Origin: Firmicutes bacterium CAG:95
GTDB taxonomy: Bacteria > Bacillota > Clostridia > Lachnospirales > Lachnospiraceae
Direction of reading: 5' to 3'
Length of the DNA stretch: 12,155 nucleotides
Assembly (NCBI GenBank): GCA_000438155.1
Contig: FR902910.1
Location: 1 to 12,155, forward strand
Shown here: positions 1 through 4,183 of the stretch, piece by piece
Layout: each line of letters begins with the position of its first letter
Position numbering within the stretch: the stretch's first letter is position 1
Translations under genes and position numbers: made by a program
Notes under the pieces: model-generated
What the model saw: the letters and a program-made list of their open reading frames with translations, nothing else
Databases searched by the model: none
Told to the model about the DNA's origin: nothing

Positions 1-6
1 TCGTTC

Positions 7-51
7 GCACTAAGTTCATGCTTCGCCATCCGGCTCGCATTCACTAAGTGC
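7..51 (-). repeat. Terminator-linked hairpin repeat, copy 1
   Basis: This is one of six copies of a ~43-bp imperfect inverted repeat. Read on the minus strand, the outer arms are GCACTTAGT and ACTTAGTGC with one T-T mismatch. The inner stem is ATGC/GCAT where most copies have AAGC/GCTT, so both sides changed together. The loop is GGAT instead of GAA. On the minus strand it begins 7-8 bases after the U-tract of the ftsB terminator (TGTAGA linker). Bases 1-6 (GAACGA on the minus strand) match the linker that leads to a further copy in the 1700s cluster, so the cluster probably continues beyond the window. Confidence 0.85.
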
Positions 52-58
52 TCTACAT

Positions 59-96
59 AAAATTGACCATCCATATCCAATCGGATATAAATGGTC
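59..96 (-). terminator. Intrinsic terminator of the rqcP-yabP-yabQ-ftsB unit
   Basis: On the minus strand GACCAT pairs with ATGGTC and ATATCC with GGATAT, with two G-T wobbles between them. The loop is GATT, and AATTTTATG follows. The hairpin starts two bases after the ftsB stop codon. Confidence 0.8.
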
Positions 97-98
97 AT

Positions 99-404
99 CT
101 AATTCTCATCCTTAAAAAGGATCTCTCCTTCATATACAAGTCCGAGCTTATCACGGGCAACCTCTTCAATGTACTTCTTGGTCTGCGTATAGGTCTCGTA
201 CTCTTTGATTTCCTCTGCCCGCTGTTCCTCCTGCTCAATCTGAAGAGCAAGCTCATCCTCACGCTTCGCATAGTAGGCTTTCTTCTCCCGAAGCTCAATA
301 CTCTTGATTCCTACTACAACCAGCATCATCAGAAGCACCAGCGTCACCAGAAATATTCCTGTTTTATTTTGTCGTCGTTTTTTATATGCAGCTCTTCTGG
401 CCAT
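99..404 (-). CDS. divIC: Septum formation initiator, FtsB/DivIC family
   Basis: A 101-residue bitopic division protein. In the family it works with FtsL and DivIB/FtsQ at the division septum. A basic cytoplasmic tail (MARRAAYKKRRQNK) is followed by one membrane segment (about residues 16-33), a charged coiled coil (about 36-72) and the family C-terminal signature YIEEVARDKLGLVYEGEILF (79-98). The ATG at 404 was chosen because GGAGAGG lies just before it. An in-frame TTG at 425 would add seven residues but lacks a comparable site. The gene follows yabQ closely and precedes a terminator. The order HU-RqcP-YabP-YabQ-DivIC is the standard one in spore-forming Firmicutes, where spoIIE often comes next. 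Confidence 0.93.
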   Translation of the reverse strand: MARRAAYKKRRQNKTGIFLVTLVLLMMLVVVGIKSIELREKKAYYAKREDELALQIEQEEQRAEEIKEYETYTQTKKYIEEVARDKLGLVYEGEILFKDEN

Positions 405-427
405 TTTACCTCTCCGTATCCACAAAA

Positions 428-925
428 CTATTTCTGTGTGTGTTTACATAATGTTATTTTAAGTAATTTTATGCCAACCGTCAACCTCTTTTTCAGAGAA
501 CGTAATAATTTTATATTACGATGCTCCAGACGTTTGCTTTTCCTGTAAATACAGGCTTTTCCGGCATTTATAGGTGTCATGATTTTCTGAACCACAAGAT
601 ATAGTATGTGTAGAATGCTTTTCCCAATTGTTGACATAATATTTATGTAACATTTGCTTACCGTTTTCTTATAAAGAAATGCTCCCAATATAGCTCCACC
701 GACTGCAAACCATCGTAAAATACCATTATTTTCTTCCACCAGAAAAAGAAATACGCCCCATGCACAGATCAGCCAGAAGAAAAAATCCTCCAATGAAATC
801 CAGAACTGTCCATGACGGATCACACGCCTAATGATCAGCAGTCCATCATAAAACACCGCCATGATAATTCCGGTCAGAAAGGAATGAAAAAAAAGGAGCA
901 GTTCCTCTGTGATTTCCTGACTCAT
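428..925 (-). CDS. yabQ: Spore cortex biosynthesis protein YabQ
   Basis: A 165-residue integral membrane protein. In Bacillus subtilis YabQ is a sigma-E-controlled protein of the forespore outer membrane needed for cortex formation. About four hydrophobic segments are visible (residues 8-33, 45-63, 69-86, 98-113). The motif FYDGLLIIRRVIRHG after the first segment and SLEDFFFW before the second are typical of the family. The tail is strongly basic. The ATG lies five bases after the yabP stop codon, with TAAGG overlapping that stop as a modest ribosome binding site, so the two are probably translationally coupled. The protein is somewhat shorter than the Bacillus protein, in the C-terminal part. 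Confidence 0.9.
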   Translation of the reverse strand: MSQEITEELLLFFHSFLTGIIMAVFYDGLLIIRRVIRHGQFWISLEDFFFWLICAWGVFLFLVEENNGILRWFAVGGAILGAFLYKKTVSKCYINIMSTIGKSILHILYLVVQKIMTPINAGKACIYRKSKRLEHRNIKLLRSLKKRLTVGIKLLKITLCKHTQK

Positions 926-930
926 ACGCC

Positions 931-1221
931 TTACTTAAACAGTCTGCCAAGGAGCGATTCTGTCCGTTCCGTACGGCTTCCCTGTTCAGAATAAGTTACG
1001 CTGTCAATCCGTCCGTCGATATCGACTTCGCCTTTATCCAGCATCAGACGGCTCACATGAAGTTCTTTTCCTTTCATCATAAGCATTCCCTGATCCGTCT
1101 CCAGAATAATTTCATTCTCATCAAACGACAGAACATCACTTACTCCTGTAAGATTTCCGCATCTCCGGTTGTTAAGAATCAGTTTATGCGCCTTTTTATT
1201 AATTGATGTGTTATCCTCCAT
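931..1221 (-). CDS. yabP: Sporulation protein YabP
   Basis: A 96-residue soluble protein of the YabP/YqfC family. In B. subtilis it is made in the mother cell under sigma-E and is needed, with YabQ, for spore cortex assembly. The whole chain is the family domain: HKLILNNRRCGNLTGVSDV (about 12-30), the beta-rich centre FDENEIILETDQGMLMMKG and the ending ELHVSRLMLDKGEVDIDG. The start used is the ATG at 1221, nine bases after AGGAG. A GTG at 1239 would add six residues but would place the start upstream of that binding site. A sigma-E-like promoter lies about 30 bases upstream. Confidence 0.92.
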   Translation of the reverse strand: MEDNTSINKKAHKLILNNRRCGNLTGVSDVLSFDENEIILETDQGMLMMKGKELHVSRLMLDKGEVDIDGRIDSVTYSEQGSRTERTESLLGRLFK

Positions 1222-1252
1222 CCTCCATGACTCCTGCACTTTACTCTAAATA

Positions 1253-1282
1253 ACTATATGTCCGTCATGGAAAATAAATGAC
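1253..1282 (-). promoter_or_regulatory. Sigma-E-like promoter of yabPQ
   Basis: On the minus strand GTCATTT (1282-1276) is followed by 15 bases and CATATAGT (1260-1253). These resemble the Bacillus sigma-E elements (GTCATATT-type -35; CATACAAT-type -10). The expected start near 1246 leaves a ~25-base leader containing the yabP ribosome binding site. No sigma-A pair was seen here. The position fits the known sigma-E control of yabP and yabQ; the match itself is partial. Confidence 0.5.
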
Positions 1283-1304
1283 AACTTTCTAATCTGCCAA
1301 TGTC

Positions 1305-1544
1305 TTACAGGTATCGGAACAGCTCCCTGGCTTCATCCTTTCTGACTACCTCCTGAACCGAGAGCACCTCCACCTTCACATCCTTATTACCAAAAGCAAT
1401 CGTAATGGTATCTCCTTCTTTAACATTCGTGGATGCCTTGGCCGGCTTGTCATTCACCAGCACTCTTCCTGCATCGCAGGCTTCATTGGCTACGGTTCTT
1501 CTTTTAATTAAACGTGATACCTTTAAATATTTATCGAGTCTCAT
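1305..1544 (-). CDS. rqcP: S4-domain RNA-binding protein RqcP (YabO)
   Basis: A 79-residue protein that is essentially one S4 RNA-binding domain (about residues 1-60: MRLDKYLKVSRLIKRRTVANEACDAG then VLVNDKPAKAS). It is the YabO/RqcP type. In B. subtilis RqcP binds the obstructed 50S subunit with RqcH and helps add alanine tails to stalled nascent chains. The related Hsp15 of proteobacteria is longer. The ATG at 1544 is preceded by GAGGG ten bases upstream. The position between HU and yabP is the conserved one for this family. A structured intergenic element ends about 36 bases before the start codon. Confidence 0.9.
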   Translation of the reverse strand: MRLDKYLKVSRLIKRRTVANEACDAGRVLVNDKPAKASTNVKEGDTITIAFGNKDVKVEVLSVQEVVRKDEARELFRYL

Positions 1545-1580
1545 ATGATATTTCCCTCGTCTTTATATTCATTTTAACTC

Positions 1581-1627
1581 ACATGCCCGTGCTTCGCACT
1601 CCTGTCTGATTTACATCAGACGCATGT
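1581..1627. other. Predicted three-way-junction element before rqcP
   Basis: A 6-bp outer stem (ACATGC 1581-1586 with GCATGT 1622-1627) encloses two hairpins. One is GTGC-TTC-GCAC (1589-1599) and the other GTCTGAT-TTAC-ATCAGAC (1604-1621, perfect 7-bp stem). All three stems are perfect. The 7-bp hairpin stacks directly on the outer stem, and the other arm is joined by short single strands. It lies in the 5' leader region of rqcP. It could be a leader RNA structure or the end of a mobile repeat; no known riboswitch class was recognised. Confidence 0.55.
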
Positions 1628-1641
1628 TCGTTATTGGTGCA

Positions 1642-1679
1642 AGAAAACCAAATGTCTCCTTTGGAGCCGCTTGGTTTCT
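1642..1679. other. Nested hairpin upstream of the three-way junction
   Basis: Outer arms AGAA(A)ACCAA (1642-1651) and TTGGTTTCT (1671-1679) pair with one bulged A. A symmetric 4/4 internal loop separates them from CTCC-TTT-GGAG (1656-1666). It has no U-tract positioned for rqcP-direction termination other than the arm's own TTGGTTTTC on the minus strand. It may belong to the same inserted unit as the structure at 1581-1627. Confidence 0.45.
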
Positions 1680-1706
1680 CGTTACAAGCCTCTACTTATA
1701 CCCGAT

Positions 1707-1748
1707 GCACTAAATTCGGTCTTCGCCCCGCTCGCCCTCATTAAGTGC
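1707..1748 (-). repeat. Terminator-linked hairpin repeat, copy 2
   Basis: The outer arms on the minus strand are GCACTTAAT and ATTTAGTGC, a compensated G-C to A-T change against the GCACTTAGT/ACTTAGTGC of other copies; the T-T mismatch is kept. The inner hairpin is degenerate (GC-GGG-GC). The flanks TACC (1699-1702) and GGTA (1752-1755) extend the inverted repeat outward, as they do around copy 5. Confidence 0.85.
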
Positions 1749-1761
1749 ACTGGTACCGTTC

Positions 1762-1805
1762 GCACTAAATTCGAACTTCACCTTCGGCTCGTTCTCATTA
1801 AGTGC
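1762..1805 (-). repeat. Terminator-linked hairpin repeat, copy 3
   Basis: The outer arms are GCACTTAAT/ATTTAGTGC. The inner stem is GAAC/GTTC against AAGC/GCTT in the commonest form, with two paired positions changed on both sides. The core GA-GCC-GAA-GGT-GA follows. It lies 55 bases from copy 2 and is joined to the HU terminator by CATGTAGA on the minus strand. Confidence 0.87.
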
Positions 1806-1811
1806 TCTACA

Positions 1812-1844
1812 TGAAAAGAGTGCCGTTGCATAGCAGCGACACTC
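1812..1844 (-). terminator. Intrinsic terminator of the HU gene
   Basis: On the minus strand GAGTGTCGCTGC pairs with GCAACGGCACTC (one U-G wobble and one C-A mismatch), loop TAT, followed by TTTTCAT. It lies about 20 bases after the HU stop codon. The U-tract is short, so some readthrough into rqcP is plausible. Confidence 0.75.
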
Positions 1845-1863
1845 CGAATCGTTCCAAACAATA

Positions 1864-2136
1864 TTAGTTAATGGAATCCTTTAAAGCCTTACCAGCTTTG
1901 AACTTAGGAGCCTTAGAAGCAGGAATGCTCATGGTCTTACCTGTCTGAGGATTTCTTCCTTCTCTTGCTGCTCTCTTGGATACTTCGAATGTACCGAATC
2001 CAACTAACTGAACCTTTCCATCCTTCTTAAGTTCTTCTGCAACAACATCTGTAAATGCCTTTAATGCCTTTTCTGCGTCTTTCTTGGATAAGCCGGCTGC
2101 ATCAGCCATAGCTGCAACTAATTCTGTTTTGTTCAT
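1864..2136 (-). CDS. hup: DNA-binding protein HU
   Basis: A 90-residue nucleoid protein of the HU/IHF family that binds and bends DNA as a dimer. Full length for HU. It starts MNKTELVAAMADAAGLSKKDAEKAL (helical dimerisation part), then has the VQLVGFGTFEV turn (43-52). The DNA-binding arm carries GRNPQTGKTM (60-69), including the Arg-Asn-Pro tip that intercalates, and IPASKAPKFKAGKALK follows. AGGAGG lies eight bases before the ATG. It has its own consensus promoter and its own terminator, so it is a monocistronic, probably highly expressed gene placed before the rqcP-yabP-yabQ-divIC block. Confidence 0.97.
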   Translation of the reverse strand: MNKTELVAAMADAAGLSKKDAEKALKAFTDVVAEELKKDGKVQLVGFGTFEVSKRAAREGRNPQTGKTMSIPASKAPKFKAGKALKDSIN

Positions 2137-2236
2137 TTGAACTTCCTCCTGTTTATTTGAGTGTATTCTTCGATATCCTATATGCGATATCCAGTGACGA
2201 TGGAACGATCTGCCCCTTTACGAACGTCTATTATTA

Positions 2237-2265
2237 TATATAGCGTTTTTACCTTTATTTGTCAA
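2237..2265 (-). promoter_or_regulatory. Sigma-A promoter of the HU gene
   Basis: TTGACA (2265-2260), 17 bases, TATATA (2242-2237) on the minus strand, followed by TAATAATAG. The start near 2230 gives a long leader of about 95 bases. That leader holds two GATATC palindromes eight bases apart (2182-2201 region), able to pair as a 6-bp hairpin, then AGGAGG. Confidence 0.85.
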
Positions 2266-2450
2266 GGTAAATTTGGATTAAAATGCGGATTTATCAAGGT
2301 TTTCCACAATTTTCCCATGTCAAAATGAGTAGTCTGTTAAAAACTTGAAATCGTTTTTTGTCGAACGATGTGTTGCGCATTTCCCATTGTAAAATTTTTC
2401 GCACCTGTTCCATACCTTCACGGCTATGATTCTCCTTACATTTTTATGGA
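2266..2450 (-). other. Intergenic region after the MATE gene; possible 33-codon ORF
   Basis: No clear gene. On the minus strand a GTG at 2421 opens a 33-codon frame ending with TGA at 2320 (starts VKVWNRCEKFYNGKC). AAGGAG lies ten bases before it, 30 bases after the MATE stop. Nothing in it was recognised and it may be chance. A weak terminator-like hairpin lies inside it: ATCGTT/AACGAT (2350-2369), then TTCAAGTTTTT. This is the only candidate terminator seen for the MATE gene. Confidence 0.25.
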
Positions 2451-3779
2451 TTATACCTTATAGCTTTTACGAAAAATTGCAAAAGCAAACACTGCCGTTG
2501 CAAGCTCTGTCACCGGGAATGCATAAAACACTCCGTCCGCTCCCCATACCCTGCTTAAAAGAAACGCGGCCGGAATAATGACCACCACATATCTCGATAA
2601 AGAAATCATTAAAGAAGCCATTCCCATTCCAAGTCCTTCCAGTGTTCCGGAGCAGGTAACCGAAACCGCCGACACGATAAATCCAAGACTGATGATATGA
2701 AGTGCCATCACGCCAATCTTTATCGTTTCCGGATTCGAGGTAAATAACCCGATCATCTGTCCGGGAATCAGGAAGGAAAGCAGCATTCCAACCGCCATGA
2801 CACCCGCTGTAAGATACAGAGCTGTCCGGAAAATCTGTTCCACACGCTTCCTCTCTCCTGCTCCATAATTGAAGCTGACCAGAGGACGGATCCCCTGGAT
2901 AATTCCATTCGCTGAAAGATAGATAAAAGTCTGCAGCTTATAGTACGCACCAAGCACCAGCACATAAGTTTCTGAAAACATTGAAAGAATTCCATTCAGG
3001 GAAGAAATCAGCAGGGAAGGCAATGCCATGTTTAAAGAGGCCGGAATTCCCACCGCATACAGCTTCTGCATCAGTTCACGGTTAAAGGAAATATTCTTCG
3101 TTCCAAAGGAAACCGGCAGTGGCCGGAACATATGAAAGAGAATATAAACAAGTAAAGTTATGGTCTGTCCGATTCCGGTTGCATAGGCAGCCCCCGCCAT
3201 TCCCATCTGTGGAAAAGGACCGATTCCAAAGATCATTAATGGGTCCAGTACGATATTGGCTATAAAGCCGCACATCATACTGATCATGGAAACCTTCATT
3301 CTGCCAACTGCCTGGAAAATCTTTTCCATGGAAATGCCAAGCATGATAATCACTGAAAACAGGAATGCACGCTTCGCATATACGAGTCCCATGCGGATGA
3401 TTTCTTCGTTATCTGTAAATAGAGACAGGAATTTCGGCATTCCCAGCATGCAGACCACCATCAGAGCAGCTCCATGAAGAATACCTAAAAGAAGTCCTGT
3501 GACCGCTGCCTGATCTGCCTGCTTCTTATCTCCCGCACCAAGACAGAAGGCTACTCTGGCATTCATGCCGACACCAAAGCCCACTGCAATCGCAGTCATC
3601 AGGTTCTGAATCGGATAAACCAGGGAAAGAGCCGTCATCGCATTCTCACTGATTTTAGCCACGAAATAGCTGTCCACAATATTGTACAGGGAATTCACTG
3701 CCATCGATATCACCATCGGAAGCGACATCGAAATCACCAGCGGCAGTATTTTCTTTTCCTTCATGAAATTCTGATCCAT
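2451..3779 (-). CDS. MATE family efflux transporter
   Basis: A complete 442-residue inner-membrane exporter of the multidrug and toxic compound extrusion family (MatE). These proteins exchange Na+ or H+ for cationic drugs or metabolites. The chain has about 12 hydrophobic segments in two related halves. N-terminal half: SMSLPMVISMAVNSLYNIVDSYFVAKIS (about 17-44) and GFGVGMNARVAFCLGAGDKKQAD (about 67-89), the typical loop after helix 2. C-terminal half: NGIIQGIRPLVSFNYGAGERKRVEQI, the matching loop. AAGGAGAA lies about 11 bases before the ATG. Substrate cannot be told from sequence. Upstream is a promoter, a short leader with a strong terminator and three repeats, so expression may depend on readthrough of that terminator. 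It is only moderately like the partial MATE protein at the window's end. Confidence 0.93.
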   Translation of the reverse strand: MDQNFMKEKKILPLVISMSLPMVISMAVNSLYNIVDSYFVAKISENAMTALSLVYPIQNLMTAIAVGFGVGMNARVAFCLGAGDKKQADQAAVTGLLLGILHGAALMVVCMLGMPKFLSLFTDNEEIIRMGLVYAKRAFLFSVIIMLGISMEKIFQAVGRMKVSMISMMCGFIANIVLDPLMIFGIGPFPQMGMAGAAYATGIGQTITLLVYILFHMFRPLPVSFGTKNISFNRELMQKLYAVGIPASLNMALPSLLISSLNGILSMFSETYVLVLGAYYKLQTFIYLSANGIIQGIRPLVSFNYGAGERKRVEQIFRTALYLTAGVMAVGMLLSFLIPGQMIGLFTSNPETIKIGVMALHIISLGFIVSAVSVTCSGTLEGLGMGMASLMISLSRYVVVIIPAAFLLSRVWGADGVFYAFPVTELATAVFAFAIFRKSYKV

Positions 3780-3830
3780 TCTTTCTAAGTTCTCCTTGTT
3801 ACTATTTGGTTTTCTTTTGCACTACCTGAT

Positions 3831-3872
3831 GCACTAAGTTCAAGCTTCGCCTTCGGCTCGCTTTCACTAAGT
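3831..3872 (-). repeat. Terminator-linked hairpin repeat, copy 4
   Basis: The copy nearest the MATE gene. Inner stem AAGC/GCTT with GA-GCC-GAA-GGC-GA core. The outer arm next to copy 5 has lost its last two bases (ACTTAGT preceded by AT rather than GC on the minus strand). The flank TACCTGAT (3823-3830) repeats that of copy 5 exactly. It ends about 50 bases before the MATE start codon. Confidence 0.85.
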
Positions 3873-3889
3873 ATTCTGCACTACCTGAT

Positions 3890-3932
3890 GCACTAAGTTC
3901 GTGCTTCGCTCACGCTCGCTCTCTCTAAGTGC
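3890..3932 (-). repeat. Terminator-linked hairpin repeat, copy 5
   Basis: The outer arms are GCACTTAGA/ACTTAGTGC. The centre differs: GC-GTGA-GC, a GNRA-type loop in place of GCC-GAA-GGC, flanked by the same GA on both sides. The flanks TACCTG (3882-3887) and CAGGTA (3934-3939) are perfect complements and lengthen the inverted repeat. It lies 56-59 bases from its neighbours. Confidence 0.85.
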
Positions 3933-3945
3933 ACAGGTATGGCTC

Positions 3946-3989
3946 GCACTAAGTTCAAGCTTCGCCTTCGGCTCGCTTTCACTAAGTGC
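3946..3989 (-). repeat. Terminator-linked hairpin repeat, copy 6
   Basis: Nearly identical to copy 4 and taken as the reference form: GCACTTAGT, AAGC, GA, GCC-GAA-GGC, GA, GCTT, ACTTAGTGC on the minus strand. It is joined by GTGCAGA to the U-tract of the leader terminator at 3997-4030. Confidence 0.87.
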
Positions 3990-3996
3990 TCTGCAC

Positions 3997-4030
3997 AAAA
4001 AGCGCCACGCAGTGATAACACTGCGTGGCG
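3997..4030 (-). terminator. Strong intrinsic terminator in the leader of the MATE gene
   Basis: A perfect 12-bp stem, CGCCACGCAGTG with CACTGCGTGGCG, loop TTAT on the minus strand, followed by CTTTTTG. A second T-run (TTTTTT, 4036-4031) precedes it. It is the best terminator in the window. It lies about 45 bases after the expected start of the promoter at 4083-4111 and would also stop readthrough from the gene at 4184. Confidence 0.88.
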
Positions 4031-4077
4031 AAAAAAGATCTCTCCTGAAAAATCCACTTCCCCGAGGGGTTTTATGT
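3997..4077 (-). ncRNA. Candidate ~80-nt leader RNA or small RNA
   Basis: The stretch between a consensus promoter and a perfect terminator has no convincing reading frame. It begins ACATAAAACCCCTCGGGG on the minus strand, with a possible CCCC/GGGG hairpin. The second segment is AAGTGGATTTTTCAGGAGAG, and GATCTTTTTT leads into the terminator stem. GTGG (4057-4054) could pair with CCAC at the 5' side of the terminator stem, only four base pairs, so an antiterminator is weak at best. I recognise no known riboswitch class. Either it is a free small RNA, or it is an attenuator controlling the MATE gene 220 bases downstream. Confidence 0.5.
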
Positions 4078-4093
4078 GACGTACTATATCACA
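4075..4093. promoter_or_regulatory. Possible operator dyad over the leader promoter
   Basis: TGTGA and TCACA are separated by nine bases and enclose the -10 element TATAGT. The arms are perfect five-base complements. A regulator bound here would block RNA polymerase. The spacing is not that of a CRP site (six bases). Confidence 0.35.
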
Positions 4094-4111
4094 GGTTTCC
4101 CTTGCTGTCAA
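4083..4111 (-). promoter_or_regulatory. Sigma-A promoter of the leader RNA / MATE unit
   Basis: TTGACA (4111-4106), exactly 17 bases, TATAGT (4088-4083) on the minus strand. Expected start is about 4076. It lies 73 bases after the stop codon of the preceding gene. No comparable promoter was seen between the terminator at 3997-4030 and the MATE gene. Confidence 0.82.
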
Positions 4112-4183
4112 ACGATTATGTTTCCAATATTACGACTATCAGCCAAAATAAATAAAAGAAACAAAAAGATTTTAAATATTATT

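Noticed and set aside
99..425. Longer start sites for ftsB (TTG 425), yabP (GTG 1239) and the 4184 gene (TTG 5596)
   Set aside because: In each case a start just downstream has a better-placed ribosome binding site, and the added residues do not fit the family where one is known.
2296..2312. A DnaA-box-like TTTTCCACA upstream of the HU gene
   Set aside because: A single site with one mismatch, no cluster and no replication genes nearby.
3831..3989. Regularly spaced repeats (55-59 bases) suggesting a CRISPR array
   Set aside because: The repeats themselves are hairpins of ~43 bp that vary between copies, and the spacers are only 13-17 bases and partly alike. No cas gene is nearby.
3946..3989. 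A kink-turn in the repeat hairpin (tandem G-A pairs next to GCC/GGC)
   Set aside because: The tandem G-A pairs are there, but only one base is bulged instead of the usual three, so the call is not supported.
4054..4069. A riboswitch aptamer (preQ1, fluoride or guanidine type) in the MATE leader
   Set aside because: No conserved core of these classes could be matched; only the general layout of promoter, leader and terminator is seen.
3893..4111. A 72-codon minus-strand frame through the leader terminator and repeats
   Set aside because: It starts with TTG inside the -35 region of the promoter, has no binding site, runs through the terminator stem and is arginine-rich only because of the repeats.
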